Shown here: positions 32,958-44,001 of the stretch, one piece after another
How positions within the stretch are numbered: position 1 is the first letter of the stretch
Layout of the letters: each line of letters begins with the position of its first letter
DNA from: Caprella mutica
Lineage: Eukaryota; Arthropoda; Malacostraca; Amphipoda; Caprellidae
Assembly: GCA_947561585.1 (NCBI GenBank)
Contig: CANNZV010002496.1
Span: forward strand, 31,809 to 95,808
Direction: 5' to 3'
Length of the DNA stretch: 64,000 nucleotides
Notes under the pieces: generated by a model
Database searches by the model: none
What the model saw: the letters and a program-made list of their open reading frames with translations, nothing else
Told to the model about the DNA's origin: nothing
Program-made: the position numbers and the translations under genes

Positions 32958-35900
32958 GGGGTACGGTCAAGAGCCCCCCTAGGTCATAAGCCCCCCCCCC
33001 TCCATGTTCTTTTAATCCTTATTTACCTAGTTAAACAAATGAAGAACTACTTAGATAGAAATAACTGAGAGTTGCTAATGTAGTTTGTTGTATCCGCTAG
33101 ATTGTTGTACTGCACACTTCATGATTGTTTAATGACCTGGTAGGGGGGTTTGGGGGGCGGCACGCCCCCCGATATACATATATTTTATGTCTAATCAGCA
33201 GAGCTGGGCGCGCGAACCTTTTTTTAGGTTCCGAATCCGAACCCGAATCTTCGTCGATTTTGGGTTCCGAACCTCCGTATAGCGAACCCAATTTGCAAAA
33301 GTTTGGTCCGAACATTTGTTGCGAACCAAACATTTAGTCCGAACATTTGTAAGCTAACCTCTGATTTTTTAGGTATATATTTTATATCTAAAAATAAGAA
33401 AAACAAAAGTGAACTATAGTCTACACATTTACATTCGCCCTTTTACTAACTTATGCTTCCAAGGCTATTAGGGCAATCTATATAAAAAAAAAAACAGTTT
33501 TTTCAACAAGATACTAACTATTTGTCAGAAACAAGTTACAACCAGAAGGTTTCACTCTATGTTAAAAAACACATGTCTTATTTATAAACCTACGTTACTG
33601 TATTTTTACAAGTTGTTAGTTTTTGTACTAAACTAATGTGTACCAAATTTCAAGTAAAAATATTGAATATATAAGGAGAAATAAATACATAGCTATATAA
33701 GAGATTGGCAACTGAGTGAGCTGAACCGTATATTGGATAGAGTGTGAACCAATCATAGCTCGCGCATTTGTCTCAACTACATAAACCGTGGACATATTCG
33801 TGCATATTTGGTAACCAATCTGTATTTTTACGTTGCCACACGTCACTAAAGTACAATTAATTCCATAATTTACGCTGATTTACCCCGATACGCAAATATT
33901 TAAGTTTTGAATTAAAAAATATAGTTGGTATTTATGTATAGCAACAAAGTCAAGAAAGGCCAGTAAATTTAAAGAAATGACATGAAATATATAAAGTAAT
34001 TTAAAAAATATATGCCTATAAAACATACGTAAAATTCACTAGGGTTAATATAATAAATTTATAATAATAATTATACTGTGACTTCATATGACTACATTAT
34101 AGAGGATTTGCACTGGTAGAACTGCTGTTTCATGAAATACAACTAATTTAGAGAATTTACTAAATGGGAATAAGAGATTCATAGAAAACTTACGAATACT
34201 TGTGTAGACTAACCTAAATATGTTCAATATAGAGGTAAGTTCACTATACCGGATTTTACTATTCAGCGTGATTCACTATACAGGAGTTCACTATAAGGGA
34301 GTTCCACTGTACTTACTATACTTAATAAGTTAGTATCATTGAGTATGACTGAATGAGCATTAAGTATCTTTAAAGTTCCCCTCCAGTCTCTACTCCAATA
34401 CGTAGTTTAAGTTATTCTGAATTTTCTTCTGACCTCCGAATTTCATGCAAAGAAAAATTAAGACCAACTCTGTCGTCATAACAATGCAAGACAATGTATC
34501 CATATTAAAGTATCCAAGTATCTAATTAAATATGTTTTAAGCTTTTACTATTAGTTTTCCATTTTTCATTTATATTACAACATTTTTGATTAATTCTATC
34601 TAGAGAACTGATGATTTAAGAAAAAAAAAATTCATTTTGTTTGAATATGAAAGTACTATAAGATACCGTATTATGGTATTCCTATACTCTATTTGCTTGC
34701 TTAACTTTTTCTTCTATTCAATATATTAGAATGGTCAGACAGTGAAGATTTCTGTGATTATTTCTCAAAGTTATTTATATTATAACTTATATACATATAA
34801 TATTATAATACCTATATATAAATTATAATCAATTCAATTTTAAAGCGAATAGCCGAATAATTAATCTTAAATTATCTGATCAGCCAACCTACTTAGCCGT
34901 CAAAAGTTAGCTCATTTGAGTCATTTCAATATATTTTCTTTTAAAAACCTTCATTTGATATTTAGTATTTCATACATTAGTAAAAGCAAAAGAAAAAATC
35001 ATCATTCAAAATAAAAGTAACAAGCTAAGACAAGAAACCAATTATATTTATAAGATGTTATTGTACGAAGCTTGGTGTGCGCAATTATTCTCTCACATAT
35101 TTGATCTCGCTAAGCCGCTATAAGAGTTACAGTTAACTGATTATAGTGAAATATTCACCCTTATATATGTAGTGAAAACCAATCTTGCATCTAATGCCTG
35201 GAAAGATCTCTGATATATTCCTAATATTATTATAGATTTGAATGAATGCTCATAATATGAGTATATTACCATTTATCACCTTCGTTTTTTTTTAATCGTA
35301 TGTATTTATGCGAAAAATGAAACGATTGAAAAGACAGCTTTAAAATCGGTCTTGAATTTAAGTTATTATTATTTTTCCATGAGGACTGGTTAGCCAACGG
35401 CTAAGTTACTAGGGTAGGGTGTTATGTCATGTTACCTAATATATACGTTTATAACCTTACCTATAGTTCTACATATTTCAAGCAATTTTAATTGAGATTT
35501 GAGGGAACATAAACCGTTATTAAAGAATTAACTTGTTAAGATTATTATAAAACTTACCGCTATTCAAGAAAGGATGAATAACGTAATGGAAGAAGAGCGG
35601 AGAAAGTCGCATGTTCTTCGCTTAAGTGTTAAGCAGAAACCTATGTATATAATAGTAGCCGAGAGGTACGGTACATGTTCAGAACGTAAAATAATTAAAT
35701 GAAGAGGTCAGTTTTCCCCGGGTACGGAGGTTCGGACTTGCGAAAAAGACGTTCCGAACACTGAAGTCCGAACCGTTTTTGAATAGGTTCCGAATCTGAA
35801 TGTCCGAACCCATTTTCCAGTCGGAACCGGTTCGCGAATAAAGGTTCGCGAACATTCATGCGGAACGCCCAGCTCTGCTAATCAGTAATGAACTACTAAA

Positions 35901-35985
35901 GTATCAATGAGGATTAAATAATATAGGTAAATAAGGATTCAAAAACAGGGGGGCTCATGACCGGGGGGGCTTATGACCTACACCC
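32958..35985. mobile_element. outer hAT-like element (341 bp) split by a 2.7-kb element
   Basis: Exact 8-bp duplication atttcaat (32950-32957 and 35986-35993). Inverted ends are about 65 bp, including ggtcataagcccccc and a segment cttatttacct / aggtaaataag. Without the inner element it is about 340 bp and mostly inverted repeat. It interrupts LINE-1 ORF1. Confidence 0.85.
33199..35877. mobile_element. inner hAT-like element, 2.68 kb
   Basis: Starts cagagctgggcg and ends cgcccagctctg, with an exact 8-bp duplication ctaatcag (33191-33198 and 35878-35885). Subterminal zones carry multiple ggttcc / gaacc words (33224-33350 and 35715-35860). The 2.3-kb AT-rich core has no frame above 80 residues, so it is non-autonomous or fully decayed. 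Confidence 0.85.
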
Positions 35986-35993
35986 ATTTCAAT

Positions 35994-36085
35994 ATGTTCC
36001 ATTTTTCCCCAGGAGACGAAAGTTTCATTAAAATTGGTCTAGGCTTATCATGCACCTCCTTTTTTTACCTAGGGTAACTTGGTAA
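35994..36085 (-). pseudogene. LINE-1 ORF1 middle fragment
   Basis: On the minus strand KPRPILMKLSSPGEKWNILK ends at 35994, exactly at the target duplication of the outer hAT-like element. The same frame resumes as YAKNLKNTGE at 32957. The upstream side is cut by the palindromic MITE at 36086-36308. Confidence 0.65.
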
Positions 36086-36308
36086 ATGGTAAGTTCTTAA
36101 TTATCAGTCAGGTCTGCATTTTCGGACATGTAAGAAAAAACGATATACTAATTATTATTTCTTTTTATTTTAATTGGTATCCATGATACCTGCAGGTATC
36201 ACTGTATTATGGATACCAATTAAAATAAATAAGAAATAATAATTAGTATATAATTTTTTCTTACATGTCCGAAAATGCAGACCTGACCAATAATTAAGAA
36301 CTTACCAT
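36086..36308. mobile_element. palindromic MITE
   Basis: Arms of about 100 bp (36086-36184 and 36209-36308) are near-perfect reverse complements, with words such as tctgcattttcggacatgta. The 24-base centre holds its own palindrome, gatacctgcaggtatc. There is no coding sequence. It is embedded in LINE-1 ORF1. Confidence 0.85.
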
Positions 36309-36379
36309 ATTCTGAAAACTTTCTCAATTTTATAATCTTGATCTGATAATTTACACCATCATTATTCATATAAAACCCA

Positions 36380-36540
36380 TTTTACAGAATATGGGACATT
36401 TTTAACATTTTCTGTGCAAACAATCTTTAATTTTCTCCTATATTTAAATAAATTTTATTGAGGTCTGAGAGACTGAGAACAGAAGCCAAAATAGAGCATT
36501 TTTTGGAGAACAGTTTACCAGTTCCTGCAGTCTGGTTTAG
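36380..36540 (-). mobile_element. insert related to the 24.06-kb block
   Basis: On the minus strand ccagactgcaggaactggta and ctattttggcttctgttct match 24050-24140. The start ccagactgcag resembles the hAT-like MITE tips above. It splits LINE-1 ORF1 after FCITVLNQ. Confidence 0.5.
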
Positions 36541-36720
36541 AACCGTTATACAAAAGCTTTCAAGCCTTTCATCATTTTGCCTATCTTTACCAACAACCTT
36601 CTGATATTCTGGAACATTAAACAATACCAGATTTCCTTCTCTCAATTTCCTCTCCTCTTTCATCCAATTTATTCAACATTTTTCTCATCCTCTGTTTTAC
36701 CTCATTCCAATTTCACCTTT
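36541..36720 (-). pseudogene. LINE-1 ORF1 N-proximal fragment
   Basis: The minus strand reads KEERKLREGNLVLFNVPEYQ, the start of the RNA-binding domain in CR1/L2-type ORF1 proteins. The upstream part is out of frame and the LINE-2 3' end follows at about 36722. Confidence 0.65.
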
Positions 36721-36927
36721 CTTTACTTTACTTTACTGCCAGATTGAAGAGGATGTTGCAGCACGCTGCAGGGCCTCTTGGATCACGTTTACTTGTGTCT
36801 ATGCTCTACAGGTCATCGAGTCTGCCAGTCTCCCTCAGGTGAGTTGACAGTGCTTTGATGATCTCCTTTTTTATATTATCAGGATAGTCCTCTTCGACAA
36901 GAACAAGCTTCAATGTAAGGTCTCTTA

Positions 36928-38127
36928 AGCTTGTCGCCCACCTGATCGGATCGGAAACGACGCGGAAGCTCACGAAGCCTCGGAACGGACACGACACGAC
37001 GTTCGTACGCACACCAGTTCAGATGACTTAACGGAAGAGAAACGATGCCGACATCACAATACTTATAAGAATATAACAATTAAAAGTTAAAATGTATCGA
37101 TCATGACAACTATTCTATACGATAGGTATTTTATAATAAAATTCGGTAGCATCGTTGTTGTTTTTAATTTTCAGTTCGAATCTCTCTAATTTATTATCAT
37201 ACAAGTGAAGGTACTTCCCCATTAAAATTAATATTTTTTTCCCCAAAAAAATACAAAAAATATATGTTGAAAAAAATATATGTTGAAAACAATATATATC
37301 AAAAAATATATGTTGAAAATATATAAGCGAAAAAAAATTATTTAAAAAAAATTAGTTAGAAACATATAAAAAAATGTATATAAAAAATTATGTATAAGCA
37401 AATGTATGCAAGTAAAATTTATATAAATGAAATGTATGCAAGTAAAATGCATGCAAATAAAATTTATGTAAATAAAATTTATGTAAATGAAATGTATGTA
37501 AATGAAAAGTATGTAAATGAATGAAATGTATGTAAATGAAATGTATGTAAATGAAATGTATGTAAATGAAATGTATTTAAATGAAATGTATGTACCTAAA
37601 TGAAATGTATGTAAATGAAATGTATGTAAATGAAATGTATGTAAATGAAATGTATGTAAATGAAATGTATGTAAATGAAATGTATGTAAATAAAATTTAT
37701 GTAAATAAAATTCATTTAAATAAAATTCATGTAAATAAAATTCATGTAAATAAAATGTTATTCTTCTTATTTCAATAACTTTTCGTGATCTGATTTATAT
37801 AAAATCATTAAAGTTAATTGAATGAAACTAATTGATTATGTTTTAATATCAACGTATTCATTACGCAGTAGGATATTCACAGCTATTCCAATCTTCCATA
37901 TCCATCCCAGCCTCTCCATTCACCGTTCTGCGCATGCGCAATCTCTCGGACGCATCAGAACTATCAGAAAAATATTCTTTCAAACATATACGCGTCGTTT
38001 CCGTTCTGATCCGACGCGTCGTTCTGAGCAGGTGGGCGTTAGCACGTTCAAATGTATGGTTTAGATTTTTGTCTGATGCTTCGTGTCCGTTCCGATGCGT
38101 CGTTTCCTATCAGGTGGGCGACAAGCT
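36928..38127. mobile_element. PIF/Harbinger-like non-autonomous element, 1.2 kb
   Basis: Starts agcttgtcgcccacctgat and ends with its reverse complement, flanked by TTA on both sides (36925-36927 and 38128-38130). A 3-bp TTA/TAA duplication is the PIF/Harbinger signature. The subterminal regions are GC-rich with many ttccg/cggaa words. The core is AT-rich with a 15-bp tandem array. No transposase. Confidence 0.75.
37380..37760. repeat. 15-bp tandem repeat, about 25 units
   Basis: Copies of gtaaatgaaatgtat with variants (attt/gtat, caag). Being a multiple of three it leaves a frame MYVNE repeated, which I do not treat as a gene. It lies inside the 36928-38127 element. Confidence 0.85.
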
Positions 38128-38563
38128 TTACTCTTCTGGTTAGTGTCACTATCTTTATGTAGAGTTGACCACGTTGCACTCTGTATTTGTTGCATTCCAG
38201 TAAAAAGTGTTCAATTGTCTCTTCTTCCATGCAGTGGCTGCACATTTCATCTGGATATATCCCGATTTTACACAAGTATTTGTTAAGGCCAGCATGGCCC
38301 ATTCTGAGTCTGAAGATGTCTGTGTCTGTCTTACGGTTTCCTGTCTTGACAGGTGGCTGAAGTGTTAAATTATCTTTAATTTGTTTGAGGAAGAGACCCT
38401 TCTGTTCTTGAATGCAGGCTTGTGACCAATATGTGTTCCAGAAATTCTTGTGGTTTTGTTTCAATATGTTAAGAAGGTCTTCTTTATGTAATAGGTACAT
38501 AGTTGATTTGTCATTTTCATGTCTTTTTTTTTGCAGTCATGTCAGCTATTATTACATTTCCTT

Positions 38564-39717
38564 TTATACCCACATGAGCTTTGACCCAATGTAGTAGAAT
38601 GTTCTATGTTTACAAAGTCTGTACATCAAATGTTTTCTTTTTTCTTTTATGACCAGGTACGTTTTGTTGTTGTTTTCTATCAGTTGAAGAGCTGTAATGG
38701 AGTCTGAGAAGATGATACAATTTCCTTGTATGTTAGTTTCAACATATTCTAAACTTTTATGCATTGCAAATAGTTCTATTCCTAGGATAGAATGTTGTGG
38801 GTTGAGTTTCCACGAAACAGCTTTGTTTTCACTTGGTATATACATGCCAGCAGCAGCTGAGGGGGAATCTTGTGTTTTCTTTGAACCGTCTGAATATATA
38901 CATGTGAAATTTTTGTAATGAAGTTCAATATATTTATTGAAATCCTCATCATTGTGATATGAGTAGGTAGATCCGTGACGATATTGTCTGTCAAAGACTC
39001 CCACTGCGGTATACTTGACAGTATAGGTACACTTTGTCTGCTAAGATTAACTATAGAATATCTGTTTAGGAGTATCCTTTGCTTCTCTATGTCTAAACTA
39101 TTGAGGACAGTTTCAGATGTTTCCTTTTCAGATGGCTTAAAATGAAGTTTTATCAGTGATTTGGCTACTAGGTAATCAAAATTTATCTTCAGTGGGGCAA
39201 TGTTGGTTTCAGCTTGGAGTGATAAGGTAGGGGTAGAGCGTCTAGCTCCTAAGATGAGTCTCAAACAACAGTTTTCTACTATCTGGATCTTCTTGATGTT
39301 GGTGTCACAAGCAGATGAGTACGCAACAGCACCAAAGTCTATTTTGGATCTTATGTAAGCAACATAGACAGTTCTAAGAATGTCATGTGATGTACCGTGT
39401 CTTGATGAAGCAAGGGCTTTAATTATATCAGCACGTCTAGTGCAGTCTTTTACAAGGTTGTTGACATGTGCTTTCCACTTGAGTAAAGGGGCATCAAAAA
39501 TAATTCCAAGGAGTCTCTGCTCACTGACATTCTCAATTGGATCATCATTAATGGTTAGATATGGTGTGTACAGTTTTCTTTTTCTTGAGAAAATTTGCAT
39601 TTTTGTCTTGGCTGTGCTCAACTCAAATCCCCAAGTGTTGAACCAGTCTGAGAGCTTGGTGAGATGTTCCTGTAGTCGATGTTCCAGTCTTTCTCCATCA
39701 TCTTCAGTTATTGCAAT
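38564..39717 (-). pseudogene. LINE-2 RT C-terminal half and RNase H
   Basis: From 39717 the minus strand reads TIAITEDDGERLEHRLQEHL through the RT thumb and connection region to about 39000. A frame change is followed by the RNase H domain with FTCIYSDGSK, GIELFAMHKSLEYV and CIIFSDSITALQLI, which supply the D, E and D catalytic residues. The catalytic YIFADDIT box lies on the other side of LINE-3, at 44002-44030. Confidence 0.8.
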
Positions 39718-39739
39718 GGTGATATCATCCAAATCCAAA

Positions 39740-42700
39740 TCAGCCGACACCCCTAACGGGGTCTGGCTCCCCTCCCGGGTCCCAAACCCGACATCTCTCC
39801 TGGTGCCTGGCCATGTTGGCATAGGACAGCGTCCGCTCACAGACTCCGCACACCGCCACCCTCCCCCTGGTTCCAGCTGCGGCACCCGCTCCTACCACCC
39901 CCCCCACCCTCCCCCACACCCCTACATCCCCTAACATGCCTAGCGTAATTACTCCTAGATACCTCCACCCCACAACCCCCACATTCCCTCCTACCTAAAC
40001 CTCTACCAGCGCCCCCCGTACAACTAACCTCATGATTTTTCCTAGCTCCCTCCGTCTGCAATACTACCCCGCACCTCCCACATACAAACGTCACCCTTCC
40101 CTCCGCTGCCCTATGCATCCGCTTCTGGTGTACCGTTAATCCCCCCTTTGACTTACATACCTTCCCACATCCCTCATACCTACATGTTAAATCTAATACC
40201 CCCCTACCTATATTCCTACTTAAAGCTAACTCATTCACCCCCCATACATACTCGTGCCCACGCTGTCTCTCCCATACATCCAGATGGTCCATTCTCTCAT
40301 TCACCACATCCTTCCATACCTCTCTATCACCGCACAATCTCTCCACATCCGTCCAATCAATCGCCGCCTCTCTCAATAACCTCTTCCAATACAACACAGT
40401 CTTTCTCTTCTTCCCAGGCACCTTTCTCACCTCTTCTAATTTCTCATACCATCCTAGCACCACCGCTTTCACCTGCCTTTCATTGCCCATTCGCATCACA
40501 TGACCCACTCTCTCAAGCACTCTCTTCTCAATCTTCCATGCCACCGATTTCACACCTAACCTAGCTCTCACATCAGTCATATTCACATGCATTTCTTCCA
40601 TACGTCTCAAAGGTTGGCCTCCCCTATCATTCCACACATACCTATAACATTTATCCATCCACTTTTGCAGCCGATTCACATCCCTTTTATACCACGTTCA
40701 TACCTGACAATCAAGCAACATCGCACTCTCAACACACATCTCAATCACTCTCGCTTGCCATCTCTTCGTCATTCGCGACCCTTTCAGTTGCCCTTTCACT
40801 CTCCACCATACACCATTCGCTCTCTTAATCCTATTCTTCACATCCGCCTCCGCACCTATCCAACTGCCTAACATTCTAATCTCATTCGCCTCTTCCATAC
40901 CAAACTCAAGCTCCTCCTCCTTATCCTCATTGTTCCGCTCTTCCCATCTACTCATTACCTCTTTCACAACATCCACACCGTCATTCATCTCTTCTTTCAC
41001 ACCCACAATCGTCGTATCATCCGCAAACAGCACACTCCTCACTCGCACCTCTTTCGCCTCGCTATTCATTCGCTCCCAGTTCCTTTCACCCGCAAACGAC
41101 CCACCAGGCATCCACTTCCATACCACACCAGCATTCACACCTCTTTCATTCTCGGCCTGCCGCATCACCGCCTGATGAAAAATATTGAAAAGGATCGGTG
41201 ATGTGGCGCAACCCTCAGGCAATCCTCTCTCAGGCACCCACGACTCACTCATCCCTTCCTTACCTTTCACTCTATACACAGTCGTCTCATGCAAATCCAC
41301 AATCGTATCCATACACTTCCCATTCATACCATATCTTTCGAGTAGCTGCCACAGCGCGGGCTTGCTTACTCTCGGATATGCCTTTCGCAGGTCCAACAAT
41401 CGTGCCACCGGTCTTTCATTCCCATTCACTTCACCTCCATGCACACTCATTCGTTTCTCATAATCCACAACATCCTCATTCATTCTCACCATCATTTGCG
41501 CCGAATCCGCTGTACTCCTACCCTTCCTAAAACCCGACTGATTCTCATCCAACACACCCATTCGCTCTGCCCACCAACTCAAACGCTTCGCAATCACTCT
41601 CGCTAGCACTCTACTCCCCATCGCAAGCAAACACACCCCCCTATAATTATTCCTGTCATTCCTATCACCTTTCTTAAACAATGGCACCATCACACCCACT
41701 TTCAACGATTCATCCCACCTATCTGCTCTACTATCAAACATCACTTTCACCATCTCAATCACTCTCTCTTTCACTTCCTCGCATGCCATCCTTACATACC
41801 CTATCCTCACTCCATCCGCACCAGGCGCTGATTCATTCACTTCTTTCATAGCACTCTCAATCTCTTCACGTTCAGGCGTCTCATTCATAAACTCATTCGC
41901 TTCTATCGCATCCGCATTCATCCTCAAGTCATTCGCCCCTTCCACTGTCGCTGCTATCATACCAGGTTCCACCTCAAACCTTTCTGCAGTCACACTCTCA
42001 AAATGTTCCTCAAATTCACTCACAGTCACATTCCCACTCGCAGGTGCTTTCTTACTACCTCTCATACCTAATTCACGCAACACTTTATACATAATTCCTA
42101 TCTTACCACTACTACACGCTTCCGCACACTCATTCATCTTTTCATTCCACCATTCTCTCTCTAACCGTCTCAATTCAAGCTTCTCAGTCCTCCTAGCTGC
42201 TTTCACACACTCTCTCGCTACCCTTACATTCTCTTCCGCTCTCTCTAATGCACCTCTCTCATTCACTCTCCTCCTAAGCCTTCTCCTTGCTTCTAACCTT
42301 TCAACTGCCACCACCCTAGCTTCCACAGTCTCTCTGATCCTACTCTTCATCCTTCTCAGCTCTTCCTCGTGTCCTATTGTCCAGGGGTTGGCCACAGCCT
42401 TCCCCATCTCACCGCACACTTCTTTCGCTGCCTCTACCATCACACCAGTCAAAACATCCCATTCAGTCCTACTATCATCCTCTCTCGGACCACACTCCTC
42501 CATCTTCACTCTGGTCTTCTCCTTATACTCCTCCATCTTATCTACTTCCTTCAACACCTCCCATTTTATCCTAACAGGTCGGATCTCTGTCCTCTGTATT
42601 CTCCTCCACGTTCTGCTCTTTACTTTCACCTCCATTATCTTAGCTTTGTGGTCCGAGAGCCCCTCACTGCATTCAGTCTTCATTCGCTTCACCATTCGTA

Positions 42701-43620
42701 CCCTTTCATTCTTCCTAACCACAAAACCATCCAATTCATACCACCTGCCATACCTCATATGAAACCATGTACCCCTTCTACCATGCTTCATAAAACTATT
42801 CACATAACTTAACTCATTCACCTCACACCATTCTATAAAATCCCTGCCTGCTTCACTTACTCTACCTACTCCATACTTACCACATACCCCCTGTCTAGAA
42901 AAACCCCTGCCTACGTTAGCATTAAAGTCCCCACCTATTATCAACCTATCCCTCCCCTGCATAGCTACTTGTTCCTCTACATCCCTCCTATACGTTTCCA
43001 TTTCTACATCATTTGATCCCCATATTGGCTGGTATACGGATACCAGCCTCATTCCCCCTACCACCACCGTAACTACCCTTTCCCTAAGCCATCTTTGCTG
43101 TCCCTCCTCTACCCATTTCTCCATCGCCTCCCCTCTCAATACCACCGCTGCCTTCCTCGAATGGATCACCACCATTCTCCTCTCCTCCTCTCCTAACCAG
43201 ATAATCCCTTCCCCATCTGCACTCACCTCCGTCATCAAGACTATCTCCCATCCCTTCCCCATCTGCACTCACCTCCGTCATCAAGACTATCTCCCATCCC
43301 TTCCCTTCTATATGCTCCGCCACCCTTCGCAATCTCCTCCTATTGTTCTCCCTCAAGGATAGCCTCTGCACATTCCAAGTTACTATTTCCCTAATGCCTT
43401 CCCTCCTGCGTCTCCTATTGTCTACCCTTCTCCTCCCTAACTGTTTCCTAATCTGTCTTTCCCTCCTTTTCCTATGACTACCTAATCTTTTTCCCCTTCT
43501 ATTATTTTCCCCCCTACCTCTATTTCCCCTCCTAGTTCTACCACCCTCCCCAGCATTTATCATCCCCCGCCGCTCCTCTCTCAGCCTACGTCTCTCTCTC
43601 CCACTACCTATACGTCTCAC
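39740..43620 (-). pseudogene. LINE-3 ORF2: endonuclease, RT and C-terminal zinc fingers (disabled)
   Basis: Minus-strand domains in order: basic N-terminus (RERQIRKQLGRRR), APE endonuclease (IVTWNVQ about 43385, GGDFNANVGRG about 42930, GLSDHKAK about 42640), RT (LRKAYPRVSKPALW about 41380, GLPEGCATSPILFNI about 41200, VLFADDTTIVG about 41020), a TWYKRDVNRLQKWMDKCYR segment (about 40650-40700), and a terminal array of four C2H2/C2HC fingers (CGKVCKSKGGLTVHQKRMH; CGRCGVVLQTEGARKNH; CGGCGVEVSRSNYARH; CGVCERTLSYANMARH). Three lesions are visible: a 46-bp tandem duplication at 43206-43297, an in-frame TGA at 40698-40700 and a frame change near 39840-39900. An 856-codon stretch is still open, so inactivation is recent. 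Confidence 0.85.
43206..43297. repeat. 46-bp tandem duplication in LINE-3 endonuclease
   Basis: The text from cccttccccatctgcactca onward is repeated exactly with a 46-base period. As 46 is not a multiple of 3, it throws the endonuclease frame: the upstream part (WEIVLMTEVSADGEG) appears twice in different frames. Confidence 0.9.
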
Positions 43621-44001
43621 TCCCCTCCTTCTTCTCCCCCCGATCCCCCCCCCTTAGCAACCCCCCATCTACCCCCTGCCTCACCGGACCAGGATTCGGG
43701 TGAATAGTGCACAGCTGCTTCTTCACTTCTGCCGTCCTCTGTCTCAAGCCACACACCGCTTGATCCGTCAAAGTTCGGGCACCGAAAGTGCCTTCGCCGA
43801 TATTTTGTTTTGAGAGGTGTTCGGGGTGGCCAACCCCGTTCCACTCTGTTGTATTCGGGGGGATGTTGGGGACTCATCCTTGCGGTTGAACCCCACAGAG
43901 CCCTCCGGTACCTGGTGGGTTCTTTGGCGCAACTGGAAGACCGTGCGCTTTCCCCTGGCGCCTCCTTGGATGCGCCCCACCGTGCCAGGGGTGATATCAT
44001 C

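Larger units (their letters stand above)
26451..36720 (-). mobile_element. LINE-1 relic (CR1/L2-like), shattered by nested insertions
   Basis: Pieces in correct order on the minus strand are: ORF1 (36540-36720, LREGNLVLFNVPE; 35994-36085, KPRPILMKLSSPGEKW; 32822-32957, VIIVPDMIKEEREHDKSLRK), endonuclease (30345-30500 and 29900-30340, ending FDFSDH), and reverse transcriptase to C-terminus (26451-28985). Between the pieces lie DNA transposons with their own target duplications, plus about 0.9 kb (28990-29900) of unclear origin. The ORF1 fragments resume in register across the 3-kb hAT insertion. The layout of an ORF1 with a NLVxFNVPE motif, then an APE-type endonuclease and RT, fits the CR1/L2 branch. 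It is long dead. Confidence 0.75.
36806..38500 (-). pseudogene. LINE-2 C-terminal domain
   Basis: The minus strand reads RLRMGHAGLNKYL then CSHCMEEETIEHFLLEC, the CxxC...H...C box found after RNase H in Jockey/I-type elements. The frame stops at the TTA duplication (38128-38130) of the inserted element and resumes after 36927 as TLKLVLVEEDYPDNIKKEII, ending in a stop at 36806. Confidence 0.75.
39730..43989 (-). mobile_element. LINE-3, 4.26 kb, inserted in LINE-2 RT (12-bp target duplication)
   Basis: The flanks ggtgatatcatc (39718-39729 and 43990-44001) are an exact 12-bp target duplication in the codons of LINE-2's catalytic FADDIT box. The element is GC-rich compared with its host. The 3' side (left, because it is on the minus strand) ends in a short gatttg-like tail. 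The coding region spans most of it. The 5' part to 43989 has only short frames. Confidence 0.9.

Noticed and set aside
33097..33406. Overlapping frames near the left end of the inner hAT-like element
   Set aside because: They translate repeated ggttc/gaacc words on both strands and have no transposase motifs.
37581..37778. Repeat frame MYVNE
   Set aside because: It comes from the 15-bp tandem array inside a non-autonomous transposon.
39380..39934. Plus-strand frame of 184 codons
   Set aside because: It crosses the LINE-2/LINE-3 junction, so it cannot be an ancestral gene; it is antisense to RT on both sides.
40148..42812. Many plus-strand frames of 60-147 codons
   Set aside because: They are antisense shadows of the LINE-3 ORF2, which is GC-rich and so leaves the other strand open.
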